64,000 nt of DNA from Sanderia malayensis. Lineage: Eukaryota; Cnidaria; Scyphozoa; Semaeostomeae; Pelagiidae. A program made the position numbers and the translations under genes. The stretch is taken from NCBI GenBank assembly GCA_013076295.1, contig RQOL01000537.1, positions 1 to 64,000 on the forward strand, in the 5' to 3' direction. This document shows, piece after piece, positions 32,521 to 44,199 of this stretch. Each line of letters begins with the position of its first letter. Position 1 is the stretch's first letter. Under the pieces are notes generated by a model. That model ran no database searches and had not been told where the DNA came from. It saw only the letters and a list, made by a program, of their open reading frames with translations.

Positions 32521-33710
32521 GAGTGTTTTTCAGAATGGTCTGCCGTACACTAGTCATGATATATATTTTTCTCATCTCGGTAACTTGATGATGCTTTCTA
32601 CAGGATGATGGCCTAAATGGCCCCATACTGACGTCAATAAACCTCAACGGGTTGTAACTTTAGCTTAAATCTGAGAAAGAGGCTGAACTTTGGTGACCTG
32701 TTATAGAACCTTGGTATGTACTACGCCCTGGAATATCAGAGCTAAATATTTCAAACTCTAGCAAGGACCCAAGCTGAGAGTTTGATTTTAGTACTGAACA
32801 CAGAGAACCTTTTGTTTAAATTGCCATTGCATGGAAACGAGGTCGCGAAAAATAATTTCTGCAATAGATCGTTTTTCGGCCCGTTCTCAAAAACAAGCTT
32901 TCTGTGAACGAGATTTAAAAATTTCACTACAGTCATATAATATTATTGTACAATAATGACAAGGTCAAAGAGCTTTCAGCTTATAAGAGTTTACTGCTTT
33001 ACATTAGAACTTGATACAATAGTAAAGTTGTACTCCATAAAGCACGTTGACACTATCCGAAAAGGTTACCGGTTCAAGGTTATTTTAAAGGTTAATATAA
33101 GTCACATAGACATATTATCCGAAAAGGCTACTAAAAAAGGTCACATAGACATATTAACATCAATGTTGGGCTCCTCCAAGTTTCCCAGTAATGCTGAAAG
33201 AATGCTGCAATGTGTTAAAGAAAAAGGTAGCACATCTGCAACAGAAAATCAGTAAACTCTTCCTTGGCACCAAATTCATCTCCAGCCACAATCTTTGAAT
33301 AAGGAAAGGCAATTTGTAAGCACATTGGGCGTCAAGGACAGTCTTGTTTTAAGGCCATTATTGGTACCTCATCTCAAATGCCCAAACTGTGGAGGCAATT
33401 AGTCCATGGTGGCCGAGGTTTGCCACAATGATTTTGTTGCAATTTTTTAAAATTCTTTTTGCTTTTCTTTTTTTATTTTTATAAACTTTCTCATGCTTCT
33501 TATTTGGATGCACAAAATGAAGAAAATTATTTAAAATTCATAAATTCTAAAATTATCGCAAATTTTGATTCACAAATTAAGTAAAAATTATTTATCTTGA
33601 AAAATAAATAAAATCAAAAATTTTTTCGAATGAAAATGAAAAAATTCTCTTGCTAAGGCCGAGAGTTGCCATAGTATACCAGAATCCCTTGCTTTCCAAT
33701 GTGGCTATGT
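32521..33710. other. Intergenic, AT-rich, nothing recognised
   Basis: No domain-bearing frame. An A/T homopolymer-rich stretch lies at 33430-33640. A short plus-strand frame at 32956-33255 has no motif. Confidence 0.4.
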
Positions 33711-33719
33711 TTTGGCGCC

Positions 33720-35020
33720 ACAAGTTCTCCTTCGTTTAGCACTTGAAAACAAGATGTCAGAACCACCCCCCATCAAAGAGATGGAAGTATTTCAAAAAAG
33801 AAATGAAAGACAAACGTCTAAAGCAAGGTAAGATTGGCCCAAGGAGATCTGGCGAATCAAAAATAGAGGAGCTGATAGTTTAGCGTTTAAGTTCCACGCT
33901 TTCTGGCAAAGCCCAGAAATTCCAAAGAATTGAACATTGAGAGTTGACAATTGAGTTGACAACCCTTGGATTAAAAACGCCTGTTTGGAAGACTTTCGTG
34001 ACAGAGTTGTTGAGGGAATGGCATGTGATATTCTTGCTAGTGAGCAAGGACCTTCCTCAAGGGTCTGTTGGGCGAAATCCCAACAAGAAATTGATACATG
34101 TCCGCTTTCTTAAGAATGATCTGCAGACAAATTCCAGTGATGAGTTTCTTGGGATTAGTAATTTTTCTACAGAAGACGTGACTCGAGTTAGAAAAGAAAG
34201 GGAACAAGGTTCTTGATGCCTTGTCAAGCAGCAGTAATTTGAATATGAAAAGCAAGTCAGTGATGGAGTTGATATTCCGAAAAGTCTATCCATTTCTGTA
34301 ATGCTCAAACGTGGCAGGTCATTAGACAAGGAGGTTACTCCAGTTGAAATTTTCAAGTTTGATATTCATTTCCAAGCTTTGTCTCAAATTGAGAGCCAGA
34401 TAGTTAAATTTATGATAGAGGAAAAGGAATTTGCCGAAGGTGGTTTCCGTTCTGCATTCAAAGCCACCAGTTCTTGCAAAGAATTTTCTGGAGCATGGGT
34501 AATGACAAAATACCACGAAGAAACAATGAAATGAATACAGAAAATGTGTGCAAATGAGCAGCTCGGCAAAATACTTAGCAGAGCTATTTAAAAACCACAT
34601 TGAGGAGAGAGTTGTTAAATTTGGTGAGGTATTTGTTTAAAATGAACTTTACCTTGGTAAGCTTCCATCTAGTGACTATGTTGTTTTTGAAAGATTTATT
34701 GAGGGCATATTTGAAAAGTATATAAACAACACTGGTAGATCAGTCACAACCATAAATGGTTTTAAGAATGAAAAAGTCAAATAGGCTGAATGCTGTTTTC
34801 ATTTTACATATCAGAAATCCAATAAAGAACTCTTTGTTGTTGACATCAAGCGAATTGGGTATAAATTATGTGACCCTGAAATAGCAACAACTGTTTTGAA
34901 AGAGAATGATGAGTTTCTTTTCTGTGCATGTAATTTGTCACAATACGCAATTGATACATTTAAGGCTGAACATGACTGTAATGAATTCTGTACTGCATTG
35001 GGACTTCAGAAACTATAGTT
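33720..35020 (+). pseudogene. Alpha-kinase (MHCK/EF2K type) domain relic
   Basis: The kinase domain occupies about 34340-35020: 'FAEGGFRSAFKAT' (N-lobe loop), 'AKYLAELFKNHIEERVV', 'YVVFERFIEG.FEKYINNTG', 'FHFTYQKSNKELFVVDIK' followed by 'GYKLCDPEIATT', and 'FLFCACNLSQYAIDTF' with the Zn-site 'HDCNEFCTALGL'. These match alpha-kinase landmarks in order. Stops at about 34532, 34637 and 34782 break it, and the usual Asp-x-x-Gly segment reads DIKRIGY. A possible upstream exon at about 33752-33830 (MSEPPPIKEMEVFQKRNE then GTAAGA) is uncertain. Most likely a dead host or element-captured gene. Confidence 0.7.
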
Positions 35021-35640
35021 TATTTCATATGATCCAGGGTGCCAGAGGCACAGGGGCAGCGGGGTTGCTGCCCTATTGGTATGGGGGCAGCACAGGGGTA
35101 GAAAGTTGCCCTTTCTACTCTTCCTGCCGCGCCGCTTTTTTGAACCAATCTTCTGTCACGGGATGTCCTGGAAATACAATTTATGACATAAATCAATCCT
35201 GTGTTGTACATTTATGCATTTCACTTTTTTCCCAATAAGCAACTGAACTCAGGCTCTGGTCCCAGCCCCTCAAAGTTGCAATTCATTTCGCTAAAAATCA
35301 AAAACTGGCTACAGCCCCCTGCCCCCAAAACCCTGTTTATGCTTATTCGCATGTTCCCAGCAAGAGGAAACTAGAAACGCAATCCCAGAATGTCATTTCT
35401 TTCATTGAATGCCAATTTGCAGAAAAACTAACCTCAATCCAGGCAAGTTGCTTCTTGGAAAAAACATATTCAGAATTCCCTTTAAAGTTCTTCCCTTTAA
35501 AGTTCCAAACAGTCAACAGGGAATTTTGTCATTCTGTGAATAATGAAAGTCTTGCCATATACCAATTCGACAGGGTGCAACAATACAGGGGGTAGGCCGT
35601 CCAAAGTTTGCTATCAAAAAAGAAACTATGATTTAATTTC
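35021..35640. other. Intergenic, nothing recognised
   Basis: Contains a short G-rich direct repeat (GGGGCAGC) near 35055-35095. No coding motif. Confidence 0.4.
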
Positions 35641-35675
35641 GTGATCTCAGATTCAAGTGGACAGAGATTGCATCA

Positions 35676-37857
35676 ATGCTTCTCGTTTCCAGATGGAAGT
35701 TACGAAGGAGAGTGATAGAAATGGGGATCGAAAATGAAACTGGATATTCGAACATATGTGATGAAGAACTTGACAGACACCTCATGATCTGCAGAAAAAC
35801 GCATGGGACATACACTGGGCGCTCCATCTTTAATGGATATTTAAAATTGAATTGCATCAGAGTCCAACAAAGGCAGATAATTTCCTCTCTTGTTCGTGTT
35901 GATCCAGTTGGATCAAGAATAAGATGGGCTTGCCTTGTAAAGAGAAGGAGGTATTGGGTTCCTGGACCTAATAGTTTGTGGCACTTGGACGGTCACCATA
36001 GCCTGGTTTCTTGGGGGTTCGTCATTCACTGGGCAATGGATGGTCACTCCCGTATGGTCATCTTCCTTCAATGCGCTACAAACAACAGAAAGGAAACAAT
36101 TTTGAATTTATTTGGGGAATCGATCTTTACATTTGGTGTTCCATCACGGGTGCGTACCGATAAAGGTGGGGACAACGTGTTGGTATGGGAAAGGATGGAA
36201 GAATTACGAAGCTCAAATCGTGGGAGCTACTTGGCAGGATCATCAATGAGAAATCAAAGAATTGAACGACTCTGGCGGGATGTCTGGATGTAGATCGGTC
36301 ATGAATTTTACGATATTTTTCAAGCTATGGGGATAGAAGGTATGTATCCTCGAAATATCCTCATTTCATGTTTCCAACCATTTATTCTTCTTGCAAAGAT
36401 TCTTTGATTGGGGAAGGAAGAAGGACCATTTGAATACACATTTTTTTATAAGCAATTTCAACTCGGGCTCAGTACTAAAAATTGCTTAGCTGGAAGGCAA
36501 ATTTTAGTACTCAAAATTGCTTACCAATTGCTTAAATTTTTGTTTATGTTTTTTGAAAATAGATTAGAAAAAGGTTATTCCTGTTAATAAGATGGTGTCA
36601 GTTCACATTTCCTGTTAAGTACTGAAAATACAATTTTTCAAATTGCTTAGCAGTCTTCAATCCAGTACTAAAAATGCTTAACTTTTTGCCTTGCCGAGTA
36701 CTGCCTTGCTTATAAAGCAGTTGCTTATAAAAAAAGGTGTGTACTTCAGTTTTCAAGCTTGGCCTCGCTTTGGCCAAGTCAGTACAGCACACAAACTCGT
36801 AACTTTGTAGGCTATAAGAAACTTACCACGGAGCCGCTAATTGCTAAGAACCTTCCAGTACTAGATGAAAAATATTAAAAAAACTTAAACAAAAAAATTC
36901 TCAAAAGTTTTTTATGGACTTTTTCATTATATTTCGATTATTTCATTCTACAATAGTCATCAGTACAACCTTTGAACTTGAAACTCTCACAGCTTATCCA
37001 TTTGTTGTTAAAAACATGCAATGCTGAACTGTTGTTGCAGTCGTAAAAGTCCATCCAAGTGTTGTGATTTGAAGGAAATTCTCAGAAAATGTTCATACCA
37101 ATAAATGTAAGTTTATTGAGCTGGACAGATTTGAATAACCGCTCAAGTGAAAAAATTAAACATTGAACAGAAAAGATATACGCATAATTACTCAGACAAC
37201 TAAATGTTAATTTTAAAATTTCAGTTTGATTAACTAGAAAATCTTAATACATCAAATGGGAAAGTCACTGCTGGTATTAAATAATTACAGGAGAGTCCGG
37301 CATTAAAGAAAACAAGGTTTTAATAAGCTGAGACACTCAATATTTGAGGAAGCAATGGATAAAACAATAGGTTATATTCTAAAAAAATGGTTTCTTATAG
37401 GCGGGTGTCTTCTGTATCTTATTTTTGCTAATTCAGAAAGTCTCATGGCATTTGCACTTCTCCTTTACGTTTGCTTGATACGACAAATCAGAAATGTATG
37501 TTCATTTTAGATTATGTATTTTTGCCAACAATAAACCAAGTAATATCCAGTTTTCTGTCTTCATGGAACAAGCACCCGCTTCGTACAGAGCATAGCTGGT
37601 CACCTGAGCGCATATGGATGAGTGGGATGATAGATCTCCGAAATAGAAGTCAGTGTCAGGTTGGAGATGCTTGTGCAGAAGAAACTGGCGACATAGATTC
37701 TTTGGGAGTGGACTGGAAACATTTTAACAAAATTAATAACAAGGGCTACCATAAGATCACAAATTCAGGCCCACATTTAAGCAGCAAGCCAAAAATTAAC
37801 GCGAAAATTACAAGCTTGCAGTTTGCAGAAAAACACAGATTTTGGCTATCTAATTGA
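35676..37857 (+). CDS. rve-type integrase-core protein, two exons, one internal stop
   Basis: Exon 1 (35676 to about 36341) has a helical N-terminus and 'RVDPVGSRIRWACLVKRRRY'. The integrase core follows: 'SLWHLDGHH' (D105), 'AMDGHSRMVIFLQCATNN', 'VRTDKGGDNV' (D162) and 'QRIERLWRDV' (E197), a D-D(34)-E pattern. A TAG at 36291-36293 interrupts it, but similarity continues 'GHEFYDIFQAMG' to a GTATGT donor at about 36342. Exon 2 begins near 37451 and holds 'YVFLPTINQVISSFLSSWNK', 'HPLRTEHSWSPERIWMSGM' and 'LGVDW', ending at 37857. I recognise the family (integrase-core proteins scattered in animal genomes) but not its role. Confidence 0.7.
36435..36743. mobile_element. MITE in the integrase intron
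   Basis: Left end TACACATTTTTTTATAAGCAA (trimmed: TACACATTTTTTTATAAGCA) at 36435 and the reverse complement of the right end, TACACACCTTTTTTTATAAG, are inverted repeats differing by a 2-nt indel. The interior is full of AAATTGCTTA and AGTACTAAAAAT repeats. About 309 bp, no coding. Confidence 0.65.
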
Positions 37858-38317
37858 CTTGCCTTGAAAATAGTTGCCCATCAATTTTAACTAATTTAAT
37901 CCCACACCAAAAGAAAAAATTAAAAATTGACTCTCACTGTTGTGTTTTGCCCCTGTTAAGAGGAAACAGCGTGATACTCACTTTGCAACTTTACTTTGTG
38001 TCCCTTTTTAGAAAAGGGCGTTTCCATTTAAAAGAGGGTGTGGTCCCCAAAAATTTGCATCCACAGCGCATATATGGCCCACCACGATGTTTGCCCTAGG
38101 ACCCAGAAGCCCTGACCCCTATCAAGTCACTGCCTTAATTAGTGATCTTCAGGCATTGCCAAAATGTAACATAACAATTTAAGAAACTACTGTAGGTACA
38201 CCAAAAAACAAATACTTTAAAAATTAAATTTCGTTCATACACTGGTAAAAGCTCTGTTGCTGCCTTGTCGAATTGCAGAATCAAGCCCTACTTTGAAATC
38301 ACAGTAATTTTCAAACC
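37858..38317. other. Intergenic, nothing recognised
   Basis: No motif-bearing frame or obvious repeat. Confidence 0.4.
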
Positions 38318-38723
38318 CTACTGACAAATGCAATGCAAGAGACCAAGTGGATACAAAAATATTGTTAGCTCATTGACAAATTTAACTGATATTTTTTGCA
38401 CAGGTAGAGCTATGCCACCAGTTACATAGACCAGGAATCTTTCCAAGGTTTCTCTGCTTGATTCGGTAATGTATTGATGCAGGAGATGATATGCTGCAGG
38501 ATTATTTAGTGTTGTCGAATTTGAGCTGCTGCAGTAATCTTGTTGCAGTGAGGTTTTCTTCTTGGTGCATGACAAAAGCCTCAAAGAGGTTTGGATTCTT
38601 TGCAATGGTGGAATGGATGCCTAGTATTTTCATGCCTTCCATAATTTGTTGTAGTGCGGGAATCCTTTTGCCAATAACGTCATGGAGAATCATAGTTTGC
38701 CAGAGATTGTTGCGATTCTCCAT
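38318..38723 (-). pseudogene. HECT-like domain fragment (G2E3-like)
   Basis: On the minus strand: 'RIPALQQIMEGMKILGIHST', 'NPNLFEAFVMHQEENLTATR' and, after a one-base shift, 'RETLERFLVYVTGGIALPVQ' then 'KISVKFVN'. This is the order seen in the C-lobe of HECT-type E3 proteins of the G2E3-like group (the '.FVTG...LP' motif). The catalytic Cys region beyond it is not recognisable. It is a partial copy and is not continuous with the HECT gene at 54-58 kb. Confidence 0.6.
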
Positions 38724-39029
38724 CTATAATAACAGGTGGTTGCAGAAGTAGAATATCAAATACAACAGCTTGCTAAAATATAAAGTGCAATATGATGATA
38801 ACTACTAATGATAACAGTTCAAAGTCTATTACAAATCAAATAGGACATATTGGGGTAATATCTCAATACTTACTGTTATTGCCTTCATAATGCCGCATTC
38901 GATTTGCAAGTTTTGGAATTCATCCTCACAATTTATATCTTTAATTGAAACGGAATTCATATCAGGGTTGAAAATCAGAAAATGAAACAAAATTTCTCCA
39001 TTAACCTAACTTATAAATTATGTCATGAA

Positions 39030-42000
39030 TTGAATTATTTCATTGGTTCATAATGTAGTTTTTAGTTATAAATGTAATTTGCTTTTTAATAATTATGCAT
39101 ATTTGGAAACTCTCCGATTTGTAACTATTCTTCCACTTCTTGTTTTTAAATAGATTCTCTGCATTATTTTCTGAATCATCAGTACTCTGTTCACCATTGC
39201 ACATGTTTGTGTCACATAAAACAATATCATCAACACTGTCGTTGGAAGAGATGCTTGAATTATCATTTTGCCCGTCTTCACATTCTTCAACATCTATTAC
39301 ATCTGTCTCATTGTTACCAGTTGATGCAATGTTTCCTTGGACAATTCTAACTTTCTCAGCTTTTTTGAGTTGCAAACAATGCATCATTTTGTTGTGAACC
39401 AAATATTTGTTCCAATCTGCAACTGTGAGCTTCTTCAAAAGACAGTCATCAAATAATGAAATCCAGTCATATTCTTCATATGGGCAATCTTTTTCTAGTT
39501 GTGCCATTAGCTTCCTTTTTCTGACCTTTTTCTTTTATTTGTTTCCAAAAGTTTTACATGTTCAACGTATTTTCTTACGAGAGCCTCATCAACAATGAAT
39601 TTTTGAATGAATTTTCTGATATCATCATTTGTTCTTCACTCTCCAGCTGTTACCAATTCCTTTGCTTGCTTCCTTCGTTGAAAAGCGTCAACCTGTATTT
39701 GAGTTCCATTCAAACTTTGTGGAGTGTCAAGTACATCTTTGTAATGATATCCTTCAACCTCATAATTAGGATATGGCTTTGGAACCCGGCTGCAAGGTGG
39801 ACCAACCCATGGATGACTTGTGCAAAATTCACGACAGTGATAATCTGCACATGGAATTTTTGAAATTCTGCATATTTTTCACCTAACTAGAAATGGTTTT
39901 TGAAAAACTCCAGCATCTTTGTGGAAAAGCTATTTCCTGGCAGAGTTGTTTTTTTTTTCATATGCATGCAGATATTCGCTAGGCTATTGGTGATGGTAAA
40001 AAACATTTCTTCCAAATCGTCTGATGAAAACTCCTTCATAAAACCTCCTGGAGCTGGAGAACCATCAATTCATATTTTGAGCTCATCACAAACTTTAAAT
40101 GTGTTGTATTTCATTCTGTTAAACTCTGTTTGTTCAAGATCTTCCAGTGACATCATCTCGAGTTCTTGATCAGATAGATTGTGAAACTCTTTTCTGTATT
40201 CCCATTCTATCGGGCCACCATCGCAAATCGCATCTCCAACATAACTCTGACAGCGTTCCACCTCGTTATGGCTGCCATATCCGTTTGTCGAATGATGTCT
40301 AATATAGTAATCAGAGTTCGTGATTGAAACAGTTAGTGCCATGTACAATTTAACATCCTGATTTGTTACAGCAACACCCAGACCACCGTCTGTAAATTCA
40401 TGAACTCTTGACTTGATAGAGGGAATAAACTGCTGGATGCAGTTGAAAACATTTTGACATTGATCTTTAAACAAAACTGTCATGTCGGCTGCACCTTCTT
40501 CTACTCTTTTCAATCTTTCATCAAGATTAATACTTTCACTTTGTAGGTTATGAATTTGATTCTTTAATTCATCAGCAATCCAAAATCAGCTTGTGCATTT
40601 CTCAGTTGCTGGTAGCAACGTCCTGGTGACTGCCTTTACTCTGCAAATCTCATAATTTCTACGGGAACACACCAACTGACTGGAAACATTCCTTAAATCT
40701 TCATCGTTTGTTGACATGAGATACAGGTTTATGCTGTCACCAATTTTCAACAAGAAAGAGATTCTTCCAGTATCTCTTGATTCTGTAAGAAATAACGCAG
40801 GCTCTTCGTACCTGAGTCTCATGTACTCAGAAGCCCAAACACAGCCACTGCTGCTAACAAAATACTTTGGACGGTTAAAGACATAAGTTGAATCATCTTT
40901 AACTTTAATCTTTACTTTCCCATCAACCGTCTGCAAATCATAATCCATGAAATGGCTAACACCTGGTGTTGCATTGACCATTCTGTCTGGAAAATCGTAT
41001 CTTGGTAGTACACGTTATTTAGTTGTATCTGAAGCCTGGATAACCTTTCCGTTTCGACAACTTTCAACACCTTTGGAAAAAATAGAAAATTATTAGTAAC
41101 ATTTTCTAAAAAATGACCACACACAGCAACAGGACAATAAAAAGTGTTTAAACATTTCAGGCAACCTTTTGTTGGCTTGCTCATGTACTATTTCTAACAC
41201 TTAAATTGTAACTTTGAACTCCTGCCTTGTACGCTATCATTTACATAAATTAGAGTGTAGCACAACGAGAATAACTGAGGAGCAAAGTAATGAACAGAAC
41301 ATGGGAACCAATGTAACATGAGTCACCGATCATTTGGCTTCTTAACAATTGTGTTTCTAAATTTTGTTATGATTGGGAAGTTATTACCCTATCAAATCAG
41401 ATTTTTTTCCCGATATTGGCTTTTCTCTTGTAACAAATATTATGAAAATAATTTCAGAGAATAATAAATCTACACCCTGTAGCTACGTAGATGTTCTGAC
41501 TAAATAATTTACCATAAAAATTTTCTCAAAATAGTTTAATGAAAGTTTTATTCTACGTATTACATGTTAACTAATGTAATCTTACCTGTTCCGGTTCCAG
41601 GACAAACATAAGCTTTATCGTCTCTTGATTTGAACATATTGTATAGAAGGCCATCACCATTTAATTTGTCGCACTGTTTCATAATGATAATTTTTTTGAA
41701 AGCACGTTGATAATGAGTGAGTGAGTAAGTTATCATTTTCTTGCAACTTCGGAGGCTTCTTACTGCAGAATAAACCCAGTCCAATATGTTTCCTTGCCTG
41801 ACTACTGCGTTTATTTCGGGGCCTTGCACCATTGAAAATGGTTGTTGAAGACTTTATTAGTTTCAGACCTCTATTTTTCCTGCTGAAGCTTGCCAGTTTC
41901 ATGAAATCTCTTTTTTTGACTTTGTGATTCATGTATAAAACGGGATCATGGCGGCGACCACGAACGTAAACCTTATTCTTAATACACTCAAGAATGAAGT

Positions 42001-42082
42001 TTTCGTCCTCCTCATCTAATAGGGACTTTAAGATGTGACAACTGGAACGGCAACTTGATTTCACAGGAATCCCCAATCTCAA
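39030..42082 (-). pseudogene. Long SAP-containing protein of unknown function
   Basis: Read downward. Exon 1 (42082 to about 41587) is basic, 'RPRNKRSSQARKHIGLGLF', with 'NNLLTHYQRAFKKIIIMKQC'-like sequence and 'DDKAYVCPGTGTG' before a donor. The next block (about 41020-40513) has 'RMVNATPGVSHFMDYDL' and 'RPKYFVSSSGCVWASEYMRL', then 'RVHEFTDGGLGVAVTNQDVK', 'NEVERCQSYVGDAICDGGPI' and 'WEYRKEFHNLSDQELEMMSL'. The last block (about 39860-39040) has 'YHCREFCTSHPWVGPPCSRV', 'YKDVLDTPQSLNGTQIQVDA' and a SAP-like helix pair 'KKLTVADWNKYLVHNKMMHC'. I recall this architecture in animal genomes but no name. Frameshifts (a repeated ACTC near 41712, a TAA near 41017) suggest decay. Confidence 0.5.
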
Positions 42083-42160
42083 GTATGCATGCGCACGAGA
42101 AAAATCATGTTGTGTTCGAAGCGGCCCCGACGGCTGTTTTTACATTTTGACGTCTTGACG

Positions 42161-43711
42161 AAACGTGTGAAAAGCTATGGCTGCAGAAGTGGAAAAAGGG
42201 TAATTATTAGCTTACTTTCTACTGTTGATTTGAAACTACGAAATATTATGATTACATTTATTGCATGTGAACATCATCTAACTACGTTTTCTTGAGCAAA
42301 ATCAGCCGGAATCTAAATCCAAAATCTAACTAGCTAGCTAGGCCACTTTCCTCTTGTCTTAACTAGGCGAAAAAAAAGCATATCATGGGAGAATTTTTAT
42401 TTGAATTGCACTTGCTCACATTCACTTTATTATCCTTGTTATAGACGCTCAACTACCGTATTTCCTCTATTAAGCGCCCGGGTGATTATTAAATATTTTG
42501 CAAAATTGGGTGGGCTCTTATTAGAGGGGGGCGCTTATTAGAGGGGGGCGGTTATTTCATAGTTCTAAAATTTCAAAATCGAACATCTTCAAAAACAAAA
42601 CAATAATCCTATATTAAGAATAATAGTATATAACAATAATCAATAATAAAGTTTCGAATGTTATTTCTTGACATACGTTAAAAAAATGCTATGTTAGCAT
42701 TTTTTAGAAGAAATGAAGAGGCGGCAGCATGGTAAAGCCGCACACATGGACATTGAATTGACAAATATTAAAAATGGATAATTTCTAGATATAATGACTA
42801 ACTTTGGTCTTAAACTACTTGCTTATGTTGCCATTGATAAAAGAAAGGAAATGATGTCTATTCACATGTTTCTACGCTATTATTTGAACCAAACAGTGAA
42901 AATGTAAAATTCTATTAACCGCCCTTGGCGGTTAATAGACGGGGGGTGCTTGTTTCACACTTTTTGATTTTAAGGTGGGGCGCTTATTGGAGGGGGGTGG
43001 TTAATAGAGGGTGGGCGCTTAATAGAGGAAATACGGCACGATTTGCTTTTGTTGCGAGAAATGCTACTTCAAGAACCTTGAAAGTGCAAACGTGGTGCAT
43101 ATCAAGTGCACTAAATTCTGTCAAAGAAACCTCATTTAAAGTTTCACAAAGATCAGTAAGAGACCGTTATGGATTGCTTGAGAAGCGGTTTAAGAAAAAA
43201 AGGTGTGAAGAAGCAGCGGCTTCTGGTATCATCAGAGTTAGATGATGCCCTTAGCAATACAGTAGAATTATTTGAAGAAAATGACAGAGAACACGAAAGA
43301 GGAGCTGAAGAGAAGAAAAAGAAACTTGAAGAGGATGTTGGAAAAGCAGAGGAGATGCGGAAGCAAGGAATGGAAAGATTTTCAGAAACCAAAGCAAGGA
43401 GTGGGGAAAAGTGTAAGAGGAAACGACCATCTGGGAGTGAGACATTAAGTTTTATATAGGAAAAAAGCAATCGTGATGCAGAATTGAAGGAAAAAGAGTT
43501 TGAGCTCAAAAGGGCAGAGATGGATGAAGGAAGAAAACAAACAAAATTGGCAATGCAGCAACAACAACTAATGCTTCAGCAAATGAATTCAAACCAACAG
43601 TCACAAGAACAACAAATGAGACAGATGCAACAGATGAATATGGTGATCATGCAGCAACAGCAGCAACAGGCAACTCTTTTGATGGCTTTAGTTGAGAAAC
43701 TTTCCAAATAG
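42161..43711 (+). pseudogene. Myb/SANT-like protein with coiled coil and Gln-rich tail, split by a MITE
   Basis: A first exon starts 'MAAEVEKG' at 42177 and ends at a GTAATT donor. The next exon is interrupted by the MITE at 42456-43036. Directly after the MITE the frame reads 'DLLLLREMLLQEP' (a Myb-like first helix), then 'FKVSQRSVRDRYGLLEKRFK', then, after a small shift, 'SSELDDALSNTVELFEEND'. A long charged coiled coil follows (43260-43460), a stop at 43457, 'SNRDAELKEKEFELKRAEMD' and a Gln/Met-rich end to 43711. The Myb-plus-coiled-coil layout is that of Harbinger second proteins. It probably partnered the nuclease at 47468-48544. Confidence 0.6.
42456..43036. mobile_element. MITE with perfect 24-bp TIRs
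   Basis: 42456-42479 (CCGTATTTCCTCTATTAAGC...) is exactly the reverse complement of 43013-43036. Subterminal phrases 'GGGGGGCGCTTATTAGAGG' repeat on both sides. It is 581 bp with no coding and sits inside the Myb-like coding exon. Confidence 0.85.
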
Positions 43712-44027
43712 GAATCTAGACTTCCGAAAGTGAGCTCTTGATAATGTCAGTGTTTTTTAAACTGCCCCAAAATGTATTTTTATTTTAAATATTTTGCCTA
43801 AAACTTAAAATTCCATCAGGATTACATTTCAAAGAGATGACTCTGTGAAACTTGAAATTAGAGCTTTTTGAAGATTTGTTACACATTCCAGGATTGAAGC
43901 ATTTGAAAATAGTTTGAGCATTATTCACTTAAATCATCAAATAAATCATCAATTAAAAATACAACTGGTTCCAAATGGAATAAATCATCCTTGAATGCTT
44001 CTAAGAGGCCCTTTACATGAGAAATAG

Positions 44028-44081
44028 CCGAGTTGAAACTCAGCCCGTGTTGAACTCAACACGGGCTGAGTTTCAACTCGG
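44028..44081. repeat. 26-bp-arm palindrome in Harbinger copy 2 subterminus
   Basis: CCGAGTTGAAACTCAGCCCG... (44028-44053) is followed by AC and then its exact reverse complement (44056-44081). The same words recur at the other end around 46982-47062. Such a long perfect palindrome suggests recent origin or gene conversion, and it may serve as a transposase or Myb-protein binding site. Confidence 0.85.
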
Positions 44082-44199
44082 TTGGCTATGTAAGCCCTCT
44101 CACTGTTTACATGACAAAGGGTGAGTTCAAACTCATCACAGGCTGAACTCAACTCGGCTTTTCAACCCGTGTTGAGATTTCAGCCCGGGGCATGTTGAA

